This document shows, piece by piece, positions 11,887 through 22,519 of a stretch of 64,000 nt of DNA; position 1 is the first letter of the stretch; every line of letters starts with the position of its first letter. Origin of the DNA: Phaonia tiefii (taxonomy: Eukaryota; Arthropoda; Insecta; Diptera; Muscidae); the NCBI GenBank assembly GCA_963931995.1, contig OZ008371.1, forward strand, positions 216,375,493-216,439,492, read 5' to 3'. The notes beneath the pieces were generated by a model, which searched no databases, was not told where the DNA came from, and saw nothing but the letters and a program-made list of their open reading frames with translations. The position numbers were made by a program, and so were the translations under genes.

Positions 11887-11958
11887 TTTAAATATATAAT
11901 ACATAATAATAAATTAAATATATAATAAATATAATTATGTATAATATATATATATATA
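11887..11958. repeat. AT-rich microsatellite, left part
   Basis: A run of TATAATAAATA and (TA)n sequence, interrupted by the foldback element that starts at 11959 and resumed at 12458-12535. Confidence 0.7.
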
Positions 11959-12457
11959 TTAGGGCGGGTCAAATTGTATGGAACGATTTTTTTTGATGAC
12001 GCGTGTAGCAAAAACGTAATCTATAGGTGATTCTGAGAAAATTTCTTAAGAGACCGTAGCTCTAAGTCGGATTTGGAGCCCCCTAAAAGGTATTTTCATC
12101 ACCTTTCAGAATCTGTATTGATACCTGTCGAATAAGTTCATTTTAGGCAATTTTTCGACAAAAAATTCCTAATATCTCTACTAAAAATAAAAAAAAAAAA
12201 TATTGGTATCAATACAGATTCTGAGAATACCTTTCAAACAAGCCCACATTGACAAATCTACTATAATTCTATCCGATTTTATGACGAATTTAATTAAATT
12301 ATTCTATGTATATATGGAAAAATTTCTATTTTGAAATTTTGGGGGGGCTCCAAATCCGACTTAGAGCTATGGTCTCTTAAGCAAAATTTCTCAAAATCAC
12401 CTATAGATTACGTTTTTGCTATACGCTTCATCAAAAAAAAAAAAATAACCCGCCTAA
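11959..12457. mobile_element. Foldback MITE with long terminal inverted repeats
   Basis: The ends read TTAGGGCGGGTCA (left) and ATAACCCGCCTAA (right). The inverted arms extend about 120 bases each; for example GTAATCTATAGGTGATTCT pairs with AATCACCTATAGATTAC, and GCTCTAAGTCGGATTTGG pairs with CCAAATCCGACTTAGAGC. A second, inner inverted pair (CAGAATCTGTATTGATACC with GGTATCAATACAGATTCTG) lies in the middle. No transposase is present. The insertion sits in TA-rich microsatellite DNA, so the target duplication cannot be resolved, but TA is plausible (Tc1/mariner-type miniature element). Confidence 0.8.
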
Positions 12458-12535
12458 TATGTATAATATATATAATATGTAATAATATATAAATATAAAT
12501 ATAAATATAAATATATAATAAATTAAATTAATAAA
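12458..12535. repeat. AT-rich microsatellite, right part
   Basis: (TATAA)n and (ATATAA)n sequence continuing the tract left of the foldback element. Confidence 0.7.
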
Positions 12536-13011
12536 ACACTGAGTATCTTAGCAACGGAGTGAGGTAGCGAAATTCTGAAGACAGCGTTCGAAAGAGCAAC
12601 ATTTCAAACCTCTGTTTCTAATCTTAGTTTAAAAAAGGTAAAAATGGCGTATGGAGCTTTATAGTACTCAGCTGACGACTTTGCAGACAGATGTTTTGGC
12701 ATTCTACAAATCTAATAGTGTACATCGAAAGCTGGATGATTTCAAATGGAATGAGTGTGTTTCATTCCAAAAGTGTTTCATTCCATGTCTCTTCCCGCGA
12801 ATCATTCTATTTCCACTGACAGTCTAACATGGCCTTTAGTTGTGATAATGGAACTATTATCATTTGCTCCTTTGTTTGCCAGAATTTAGGTTTCATGGAC
12901 ATAAATGATGAAGAAGAATGTTGGTCATTCGGCAAATCAGACATAATCATACTGTAGGGAGGGTGCGCTTATATTTTTCGTGAAATTAAGCTGACTGTTA
13001 TAACGAAATAT

Positions 13012-13099
13012 CGAACTGGTTGGCGAAATATGTTATCTTCGTTTTGTAAGGTTCCTGACCCCTCGGGTTTGTTCGACACCGTTATAAGTAAGTAAGTAA
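13012..13099 (+). mobile_element. 88-bp 5'-truncated RTE retrotransposon copy with 15-bp TSD
   Basis: The stretch from CGAACTGGTTGGCGAAATAT to the (TAAG)n tail is nearly identical to the last 85 or so bases of the full-length element at 23397-26859, read on that element's sense strand. It is flanked by GTTATAACGAAATAT at 12997-13011 and again at 13100-13114, with one G shared with the tail. This is a hallmark of target-primed reverse transcription that stopped after fewer than 100 bases. The duplication length equals that of the full-length copy. Confidence 0.9.
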
Positions 13100-13114
13100 G
13101 TTATAACGAAATAT

Positions 13115-15825
13115 TTTGATTAAGGTTGTGTGTAATCAGGCGGAGGCGAGGCAAAAAACTCAAACAACGGAGGCGGCGGCGGCGTAAATGTCTACTCCAT
13201 ATTCCTTTGGAAATCCACAGTCGCCATTGTATAATCAGTTCCACTCATCTCAATGAAATCCCAATCAAGCTTGTTTTCCAAAACTCTAATACTCCAGCTC
13301 GCGTAAACATACGGAGCAGTGAGATCAACTATAATATTGAAATCCCATGAAACTTTTTGTAATGTAGTGTGATACTAGTTCCTGTCTGAGGGAAATTCTA
13401 TTTTAATTCCCTTTAGTTTTAGTGAGAATCTATGGGTTTCGTACATAACCGCTTATGTCAGAAAATCAAAACAGTCAGGTGAACTCTCTTATACCGACTA
13501 AGGATTGTATAACCTTCTAGAATATGTAAATGAGGCTTAAATCGCAGAAGTAATTGACATAAAAAATCTCAAATCGACAGAAGTCGACGTGGTACGTTAT
13601 TACATCGTTTCTCAAAATATAAGTGTGTGTAAGTGTTGGAGAGCATGCCTGCCTGCACTTTAACGTCGCTTCGTTTTATTTCATACTTGAAGTTGCAACA
13701 TCAAGACGATGGTGGCACAAAGAAATATTACGTACGAACTCGCTCGGCGAACGTCTTCACTGGCAGCAGAAAAAAATCAAAACCTTTCACTTTGTAATAC
13801 TTGATTGTCTAATGGCGTCTTCTTTCGCACAGACTGCAGATAAACAAAGACGGACACTATTTGGCATTATAAGATGTGAGCAAAAAGTGAGAGTAAGCAG
13901 CAGTGGCATGAAAGGAAGAACATCGATCGGACTCTGCGGGTAGGTGGTACTAGTGTTCGACTTCATTGTTGCATCATTGGACACCGAGTCGTAGCCCAGT
14001 GCACAACAAAGTGCAGCAGGTTGACGGATTGCAGTCAAGAGTAAAAGTCATTACGTGCGCTTGCTAGGTGTGTGTGTGTGTGTGTGCCTGGCTACAGCCA
14101 ACCCAAGCTCTTGGGTATACTTTAGAGGCTGCAGCCTATGCCGTCTCTGCTGCCGCTGCTGCTGCTGAGGATGATGTTAATGTTGTTTATACTTGTTGTT
14201 GGGGTTTTTGTGTGTTCGGCGACATTGTGAAATATTTGGCCAGAGATGTTGTTGTGTTTTTGTTTTATTATTATTGGCCAACATGGTTGGTAGAGGATTT
14301 GTATGGTATTGGTCGTCGTCGTGCGTGTTGATTACCATATAAAATTTACATAATTAATAACAAAACAACAAGAAAGACAATGATGCCAGCTTTGAAATGA
14401 CAACACTTTGTTGGTGGAGACAACAAGAGAATCGAGCAAAATATCGAAGTAGTCTTTGGTTGAAACACTGACCTTGTCCGGAAGAGATTGCATAATTGTG
14501 ATCAGCTATTTGGACGGCTGCATTTAAATTAGTATCGATGATACAGATACAGATCGGCATTGCCGATTATGATCGTTTATTTCAAATAAAAACTTTGAAA
14601 ACCAAAAACCCCGTGATCGCCGTTTACGTAGCGGTTACCTTTTAGGTTTGGAATGCCAGTTTGACCACTTTTACTATCGACTGGATGTTGTGTCAAGCCA
14701 CACACTACCAGTGCACAGATACACATGCAAGTAGCCTGTAGCCTGTACATGCACATATAATGTGTGTGTGTGTGTGTGGCTGTGTGAGTGTATTACAGTT
14801 ACTTTCTACCACGGTATTCGGTTATTACTGTAAACACGATAATTATGCCAAATCGATTGAATATGCTCTTCTCGAAAACGTCATTCACATCGAAATGCCT
14901 GTCTGCTACAGATTTCGTTAAAATGCTTCACTTACACTTGAGATATCAGCGCCGAAACTCGTCCACCAAAGATGAGTGGCGGTGGCGGTTGGGGATGCTG
15001 GATCTGGTTGAAACTTTCGTTTTCATTGAAATTGTATGGGAGCAGTGGGGGATGGATGTTGGTTTTGAATTTTGGGCGAGTGTGTGTGTGTGTGTGTGTG
15101 TATTTTCTCCCTCTCTTTTGAATCGTGTTGTGTCATTCATTACTTCCGCCTTGTGGAGATTAGTATCGGTGTGTAGTACCCCGATGCTAACGGCGCTTTA
15201 AACATCTACGGCCTTTTTATCTGCACAACAGTAGACAGAAATGGCGCGGACACTTCAATTAATCTAATTTTCGGTTCCAACGTTGGGGATGCTAACATTG
15301 AACTATAAAATGTGTACATACATACATATGTATGTATGAGATGTATCAGCAGATATCAAAATTTTTAAATTTTTTGATTCTTTTTTTCGAATGTGTTTTG
15401 AGGCATCATTAAGGAATTTATTTATTTTTTGCCCTGGAAAGGTGAACTGTGGCCAAAACCCATTCACGGAGATCCCTGTTGCGGCGCACACTGGGGGAAA
15501 ACGGTTTTTAGGACATTGGAAATTTTAGGCGACAATTCTTGACCGATTTGAAAAATAATTTTTTTTATATTAAAAGAAACAAAATAGCGCACAGATCGTA
15601 TGTTTGTTTTAATTTCAAATCCTTGTAGTTACTTTATAATCCTAGGCCGGAGTTTTACTTTAAGTGAAAATATTTTTAGGAATTAAACGTCGAATTGCTT
15701 TCAAATAATTTTGAATTATGCTCAGTCCTCTTTTTCACTGGAAAATTTTTCATGGCAAAGTCTTGAGTTTGTTGGTGAGAGAGGACGAGAAACAGAAATT
15801 TGTGAGTACAGAATTTGCCACCGAG
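13115..15825. other. Intronic, no gene; (GT)n microsatellites
   Basis: Non-coding sequence with GT/TG microsatellites at about 14068-14086, 14760-14779 and 15080-15101, and a run of GCT-rich triplets near 14150-14170. The open frame at 14788-15201 runs through the 15080 microsatellite and has no recognisable domain, so I do not call it a gene. ACATACATATGTATGT-type palindromes occur near 15315-15340. Confidence 0.5.
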
Positions 15826-15828
15826 TAA

Positions 15829-16797
15829 GAGCCAGTTCATACGGGGGGACATGTCGCTGCTACTCTGTCGCTGCGAGCTTGTATTTTCTTTTGCTGTCGC
15901 TTCGTGTTTCCTGGTGTGCTTACATGAAGCGACACTCTTTTGCTACTCTTAAGCGACATTTTGACGTTTGATCGGCCCAGTGTTGTACTTTTGCACATTT
16001 GTACTTTTTAATGGACCAAAATGTACTTTTCGATTTCCCAAGGTACCATAAACAAAAAGTTTATGTTAAATCACATTGACTTGTACATATTGAATAATAC
16101 AAACAAAGAATTATCGATTTTTGGTGACACAATGTTAAATAACACTAATTCTCGTGCTCTTGATATTTTATGATTAAAAGCTCCACTAACTCTTTAGACC
16201 ACATTTTATATTTATTACCGGTAAACAAAATTATTATTTATTCTTCACATAAACTCGTACGTACATACATATGCATATGCATACATGTACATATGCACAT
16301 AAGTTTGAATTTCATATCCACACATTCGTAACATTACAAGAACAGGATGGGAAGAGTACCATATGTAGTACTTTTGTAACTAACACAATATATAGCCCTA
16401 TGTTCATTCGAATAATACAAAACGATTTACAAATGCATTCTCTGTTTGCCTTTAGCAAAGTGTATCCGAAAATATAAGGTCGTATAAAAATAAGTTTTTT
16501 AACGCAACATGAATTCCATTATATTCAATTTAAAAAACCTCAATTTTTACAAGAAGTTGTAAATATATCAAAAAGTACCAACTTACCCCGAAAATACCCA
16601 TTTAGTACTTTTCCAAACTAGTATTTCTCATCCCTGGCGAATAGTACGAAAGATGTAAGCACAAATGTCAAAGTGTCCCCTGAATTCTCATTTCGTGCGA
16701 CACTGGCGACCTCTCTTGCTTCTCTATACCCCTTGTCAACAAACTCATGTCCCCAATCTCGTGTCCCTGCGACATGTCCCCTCGTATAAACAGGCTC
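15829..16797. mobile_element. Harbinger-like nonautonomous TIR element with TAA target duplication
   Basis: The left end is GAGCCAGTTCATACGGGGGG followed by ACATGTCGC. The right end, reverse complemented, is GAGCCTGTTTATACGAGGGG followed by ACATGTCGC. TAA at 15826-15828 and 16798-16800 forms a 3-bp duplication. A TWA duplication plus ends beginning GRGCC suggests the PIF/Harbinger superfamily. No transposase is encoded in the 969 bases. The interior (15975-16610) is AT-rich and has an unusual run of GTACTTTT-like words on both strands near its ends, possibly another nested element. Confidence 0.75.
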
Positions 16798-16800
16798 TAA

Positions 16801-17120
16801 CATTAAAAAGAGTTTGCAACAGCTGTTTTTTGTACTAAACGAAGACCGCGAGCTACTTGGAAACATATCGAGAATGATAGTGGAATGAAAGAAGTCTTTA
16901 ATTTTAACAATTTGCGTGTTAATTGGGATGGATCTACATAAATAATTTTACTCTAACACTTCATTTTTAATTTTTCACTGAATGAATATCCCCTTTTTTA
17001 ATCGATTTAATTGGCAAAATTTACTTCCAGTTGATGTGATTTATACTTTTGGCTTGAAATCCCACCACGCAACCCAGTCACCTATCACCTTTTCTTCTTT
17101 GACAGCGTCTTGTCCATTTG
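16801..17120 (+). repeat. Dispersed about 330-bp repeat, copy B
   Basis: Starts at CATTAAAAAGAGTTTGCAAC directly after the Harbinger-like element's TAA and follows copy A (11293-11640) segment by segment: CTTTAATTTTAACAATTTG, GTTAATTGGGAT, CAGTTGATGTG, CAGTCACCTATCACC, TTTCTTCTTTGA. The Harbinger-like element thus appears to have landed at or next to the left edge of this repeat. Confidence 0.65.
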
Positions 17121-19860
17121 TTATCCAAGTACTAACTTGATCAGCTGTCTCATCGATACGCCTTGGAATTTGCCGTACTTGCAAATTCTTTTTTGCTCTC
17201 TTCGTTTACACAATTTTTGTTGACATTTCGTTTTTAACCCTTTCGTTGTTTTTGACACATGGTCGATATTTGTGACAAAGCCGTTGATTGTTTCAAATAA
17301 AGAAAATAATCTGTGTAGCTCGTAAGAAATAGAAAAATATTCCTCTAAGAAAATTGCTCAAATTTTCACACTGCTTAGAAAGAGTCTTTGATATGTAAAC
17401 ATTTTTTAAAACTAATAAGCGTTTTGACGTTTCGTTCTTTCTTTTTTATTTTCATTCGCAAAAAAGAAAAATGGAAAATTTGGAAAAGAAAAGAAGGACA
17501 CTAAAAAATAATTTCAACTTAAACATTATATGGGTTAATCTTTTTGGAAACAAATTGATGTGACGTGTTATTTAAGACTGCTTTTGGAGTCCCAGCCTAC
17601 AGGATCACAGCACCAATTGTGTACCAATCTGTTGTGTCTGCCGGTTTCCTACCTTTGGCGTGTATGTCAGAACATCTAAAACTAGCGTCCTTGAAAGTCC
17701 TCAAAACTGATGACATCTACTTGTACTGCACGTTGATATGCAATATGGAAATTTTTATCAAACTCAAATGTTTTTCGTCAAAATCCATAACTATAATATT
17801 TTGACATATCTTTCTTTGCAAAAACAACAAATTCTTCTTACAACAACCACGTATTGGATGCTAACGCTGTGTGTTGTTTGCATGTGTTCACTTTGATAGA
17901 TTGTCCTACGTTTGCTCTGAGGCTATTGTGTGATACCGTAGCACGATGACAGTGCATAAGGCTGCCATGTCGATGTTCGTGGGCGGGAAATGGTGTCATT
18001 ATGTTAACGAGACCAGTTTTCATAGCCGAAAAAACACGAAAATTATAAAAAATTTGTGTTCAAGTTTATACAATCTACAACTTTAAATTTATTGGTGATA
18101 TGGAATTTGTAAACACTGTATTAATCGCCCAAGTGTAGTGGGTCTATTTCCCGTTTATCGTAATTCAGAATTCGGAACTCGTGCACGAATGTTAAATAAA
18201 GAATGAACAAATTCTTAGAAGTTAGAGCTCCCTATTTAGCCAGCTGGCTCGCGAGTCGCGAGTCATCATTAATTCTGTCGGGTCTCTGTTTTCGAACCCT
18301 GATTACAAGCAACCTTTTTCATTTGCCGAACTTTAAATGGCTATAATGTTTTATGACCTAAATTTTGACTTGGTCACCGCTTTTTTATTGCCGCCGGAAC
18401 CTATCTGCCGTTTATATTAAAATCATCAATTTCAAGAGGAATTGGCAGCAGACATGAGTTTCAAATAGTTTTGATTTCTACTCATATGTATATGTATACT
18501 TTACATAACGTAAATCCGGAAACAACAAAATCCGCAACATATCCAATATTCTGGGACAGAAGTTGTTAATTTCTTGTGGAGAAAGTCACCCAGTCGACGT
18601 ACAACAATGTGTGTAGGGACGAACACTAAAATTGGCTCACACCAGGTTTGTTGCTTAAGTCTTTTGTTTTTTCAAGAGATGCTTCGTACTGATGACAACA
18701 AACCAGTTGGAATACATTCATTCATACAATACTACCGGAGCTAATCCAGCTCAGATCCAACAGAAGTACCAATTAAACAGTATTACAAACAGGAAAATAT
18801 GTGTTTCCTGTTATTATGTGCGATGATTTTCAATAGCCCACTTTTTGACTTTATGTAATCGTTTTCATTTTGTAAATGTGATAAGCAACGTTTCAATTTA
18901 AAAATTTAAACATCCAAGGAATCGGTTGGGGCAAATGCTTCTCGCTTCCATTATAATGAATCGGTTAAATAGTGTAGATATATATGTCTGTTGTAGAATT
19001 AAAATTAAATTAAATAAAATTTGCATGTCTTCTCGTGAGAACTACCAATATCCGCATTTTAAATTTGGCCCGGTTACATGGGTCACCCAGGCGGCCCATT
19101 CACATGTCATAACATGTTACCAACTCAATGTATGGAATGTCATAATACAAATTATATTGCTAGATGTCAGCAGCCCCGTGCACGATATACAGATAATTGA
19201 ATTCTGTGGCACATCTGAGCTGCCAGTTGTGGAGTGACACAGAAATTGGAGCTTATTCTCATAATTTTCATAAATTGTTGTTGTTGTTGTCTGCATCCAT
19301 TGTATATTATTAATTCAAACTCGCTACTGTGCATTTATTTTCTAACCGTGCACTGTGGGTGGAGAATTGGCATTAAGTCGCCAACAGCTCCACATCTGTA
19401 AATCGAGTTGCAATAAATTTCGGTCTGGCCGAATATTGCGCGTATCCAGCTTCACATACATTGACGTAATTAAGGCAGGCAATCAGTTTTATTTGCAATT
19501 CCCTCTAAACCAAAACTAGAAATATTCCCATGGTGCTTAATGCCAATGTCTCTCCAAATGCTGGTTAAATTGACTTGCATTGTACGAGTATACGAGTGTA
19601 TGAGGGGGTATAACTGTTGCAATAAAGAAATAATCATGTGAACTCTGTGTCAAAAGTTGATAAGATGTGTCGCACGTACACAACTGTATGTATGTATGTA
19701 TGTATAAAAGGCACAAAAAGCCTTCTTATTTGCCAGCGTCTTTGGCCTTCAGCGTGATTTGAATTTGTTTTAAGGTGATAGTTGAGCTATTCTGACAAAA
19801 TGAAGAACATTAGCTATCGGATCGAAGGTTCAGACAGTTTGTAGCATTTTGAAGAAGTCC
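17121..19860. other. Intronic, no gene; one tRNA-like relic
   Basis: AT-rich DNA without a supported gene. At about 18238-18312 a stretch resembles a decayed tRNA or tRNA-derived SINE head: TAGCCAGCTGG fits the A-box consensus and TTTTCGAACCCTG the B box, spaced about 50 bases apart. It cannot be folded convincingly into a functional tRNA by eye. Other open frames (17565, 18926) show no family features. Confidence 0.45.
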
Positions 19861-19867
19861 AGAGAGT

Positions 19868-20140
19868 AATTCATATACCTAGAGTAATGATTTCTCTCAG
19901 TAAATACACGAAGTTTGGTGTGGTTGCATATGGACGTTACATGTTGAAAATTTTTGATTTATTAATACCAGATAGAGCCAATGGTTCAAACCATCCAACA
20001 AAAAAACAGCAACGACATTTTGTTTTGTGCATACAATTTTTGTGTAAATACACCACAAATATACATATATGTATGCTAACAATAAAATATAAAAAGAAGT
20101 CCAAGATTGGATAAATTTCACAGTTCTTAACCATAAACAC
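19868..20140 (+). repeat. Diverged relative of the 427-bp TIR element interior
   Basis: The translated frame from about 19935 (KIFDLLIPDRANG, TKKQQRHFVLCIQFLCKY, then KKKSK) lines up with the frame inside the 427-bp elements (ENMGSIIPDGGNS, TKEQQLNFVLLWQTSCVKY, then STKKCK). Nucleotide similarity extends upstream of the ATG (CTCAGTAAATACACG against CTCAATAAATTAAACG). No matching TIRs were found around it. It is either an old copy or a copy of a related, larger element. Confidence 0.55.
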
Positions 20141-20721
20141 ATGACAAAATCGTATGTGAATAAAATAATAAAGGGGAAGTAAAAATAAAAACTATTAAAA
20201 TTCTCTGTATATGGTTTTTTATTATTTTATTGTAAGGATGTCCCAAAATGCATGTTACATTGCATTGCAATTGCATTGTTCTCGGGATATATGGGAGGTG
20301 GCACTGGCTTGTTGAAACAACATGTGATCCACATACATATCATGATATTAAGGAACTACAATACTGGATTATAACATCGCGACCGACTACCATTAACTGC
20401 TATTGCCCGACCAGTCAACTTTTCGAAGAAAATGTTTCGATGATGGCGCCAGCTCAACATCTATACCCACCAGTGACACGTTGTTGATGCATTTGTTTCT
20501 TAACAATCGCCTATGTATTTTCTGAACCCCAAATGCGACAATTTTGACGAGTAATGACGCCAACAAGATTATAATGAGCCCCCATCTCGGAAGATTATTT
20601 TGTTCGAAACCCCTTCATTACTTTTAAAATTTTTCTCAGCAATGAAAATGCGTTGCTGTTTAATTTGCTGTTTAACCCTAAACTGTCAGCTGTCATGCTG
20701 TCTTCTTTTTCTTCAACAACA

Positions 20722-21148
20722 CATAGAATAATACATACATAGATAAACTTATTCTCTCATCTGACGTTTCATTTCATACTCTTCGTCGTAGGTTTGTGGA
20801 AATGAGAGCAATTAAATTTAAAATTACCTTACACCAGGTGGAGTTACAAAATGTGTTCACTTAACTTTTTAATGTCGTTTTGGTGTAGAACTGAAAAATT
20901 TAAATATATTTTGCACTTTTTTGTTGACTTATATCGTTGGTATACATTTGTATTGTATTTAACACAACTAGTTTGCCACAAAAACACGAAATTCAGTTGT
21001 TGTTCCTTTGTTGATCGCTTTATACTATTGCCACTATCTGGTATTATTGAACCCATATTTTCCACCATCCAATGTTTACTTTCCATCGTACCTATGACGT
21101 TTAATTTATTGAGCGAATAAAAGCTTCTATGGTATGTGTTATTCTATG
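20722..21148 (-). mobile_element. 427-bp TIR element, copy 1, with 8-bp TSD
   Basis: The ends CATAGAATAATACATAC and its inverted partner bound 427 bases flanked by CAACAACA (20714-20721 and 21149-21156). The element's sense strand is minus here and contains an open frame of 80 codons (20844-21086) starting MESKHWMVENMGS. Eight-base duplications and CA...TG ends fit the P or hAT superfamilies. Against the copy at 45251 the frame differs by about seven base changes, six of them amino-acid altering, so coding constraint is not supported. Confidence 0.85.
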
Positions 21149-21198
21149 CAACAACATATGGTATGAACTTGGAAAAGGCGACTTTTTGTATATTTGTA

Positions 21199-22517
21199 CA
21201 AGGTGGCGCAAAAGTAATCCTCCTATCAGAAAATGCTATAAATTTTGCGATTGGCCCCTAATGTCAGTTCTGTTTTGACATTTGTGTAGTAAACACATGC
21301 GAAATACACGTTAATAAGCAATGTTACGCTACACTGCTCCAGAACGCGGAATATTGCTGACTATTTATTTGACCAATAATCGGTCGGTGACTTTGGCACA
21401 ACGTGAATTTCGTCGCAGATTTCCTGGCCGTCCAACGCCTACTGGTGAAAAACTGCGACGTTTAGCCGCTCGCCTCGAAGAGACTGGCGCAACACGAGAT
21501 GCTGCCAGGCGTGGCAGACCCCGGAGTAGCCGTTCTGCAGAGAATATTGCTGCTGTAGCCGAGGATGTCATGGTTGCGCCGTCGACATCGACCAGACGAC
21601 GTGCCACGCAAATGGGTATCAGTCGACGGTCTTTACAGCGAATTTTGGTACAAGATTTGAAGATGTTTCCGTACAAAGTCCAGACGGTGCATCAGCTGTT
21701 AGCTGCTGACCGCCAATCGCGTCTAACATACGCTCAAGCCATCCTTAATCACCACCAAGAGGAAGATGATTTTTCATCAAAAATAATCATGAGTGATGAG
21801 GCCCATTTCCATCTTAGCGGGTACGTAAATAAGCAAAATTTACGCTTCTGGGGCACTGAAAATCCGCGTGTAACCCACGAAGAGCCATTCCACCTGCTCA
21901 AAGTCACTGTATGGTGTGCTGTTTTCGCTGGAGGAGTCATCGGACCTTTTTTCTTCGAAGACGTCGCGGGCCAAACGGTTACTGTGAATGGTGAGCGCTA
22001 CAGAGCAATGATCAACGAGTTCTTTTTGCCGCAACTTGATGAATTGGGATTGGAAAACATGTGGTTCCAACAGGACGGTGTAACGGCACACACTGCACGT
22101 GCCACAACCGATATGCTGAAGGATGCATTTCCCGGGCGCCTAATCTCCCGTTTTGGCGATTTGCACTGGCCAGCAAGATCGCCTGATTTGACTGCTCCAG
22201 ACTTCTTTTTGTGGGGCTTTTTGAAGTTGCGGGTTTATGTCAACAAGCCTTAGACTCTTGCAGCTCTTAAAGACAATATCTGTCAAGAATGTGAGGACGT
22301 ATCGCCGGAAGTTTTGGCCAAAGTGATGGAAAATGCCATAAAAAGGGCTCAAATGACAATCAACTTGGCGGCGGCCATTTACATGACATCATATGGTCGA
22401 TTGATGTAAAAAAAATTAAAAGACCAAATAAAAATAATCCACAAGAAGAATCAAAGTTTTTAATTTTTTTTAAATTACAGCCAAAAAACATCGGAAGTTT
22501 ACTTTTGCGCCACCTTG
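21199..22517 (+). mobile_element. DD41D mariner-like transposon with TIRs and TA duplication
   Basis: CAAGGTGGCGCAAAAGTAA at 21199-21217 is inverted perfectly at 22499-22517. TA dinucleotides at 21197-21198 and 22518-22519 form the target duplication. The 1319-bp element holds a single transposase gene (21321-22409). The intact perfect TIRs and near-complete gene indicate a fairly recent insertion. An older relative is at 2980-3200. Confidence 0.92.
21321..22409 (+). pseudogene. DD41D mariner-like transposase with one in-frame stop
   Basis: ATG at 21321 opens a frame with an N-terminal helix-turn-helix DNA-binding region (residues 1-130, with a GRPRSSRSAENI basic linker) and an RNase H-like catalytic domain. 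The catalytic Asp residues lie in IIMSDEAHFHLSG (near 155), WFQQDGVTAHT (near 251) and LTAPDFFLWG (near 293). The last two are separated by 41 residues, which defines the DD41D (rosa-like) group. TAG at 22251-22253 interrupts the frame after VYVNKP. The same frame then continues for 51 more codons (TLAALKDNI to TSYGRLM) to TAA at 22407-22409, so the stop is a recent point change. All three catalytic Asp residues precede the stop. Transposases of this type cut and paste the element at TA sites in the nucleus. Confidence 0.88.
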
Positions 22518-22519
22518 TA

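Larger units (their letters stand above)
11745..12677. repeat. Outer inverted repeat enclosing the 12-kb foldback element
   Basis: CGTCAGCTGAGTACTA at 11745-11760 is repeated perfectly in inverted orientation at 12662-12677. Imperfect pairing extends inward (CTCCATACG on both sides) to about 35 bases per arm. The arms surround the foldback element at 11959-12457 and its AT-rich host sequence. They could be the ends of an older element into which the microsatellite and foldback later expanded or inserted. Confidence 0.55.

Noticed and set aside
14788..15201. 137-codon frame
   Set aside because: Contains a (GT)n microsatellite read as CVCVCV and has no recognised domain or signals.
15975..16640. 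A complete hAT element nested in the Harbinger-like element (CAGTGTTGTAC ... CATCCCTG)
   Set aside because: The ends are only loosely similar and the flanking octamers do not match, so no target duplication supports it.
20844..21086. 80-codon frame in the 427-bp elements as a host gene
   Set aside because: It lies entirely inside a TIR element, and differences between copies are nearly all amino-acid changing, arguing against purifying selection.
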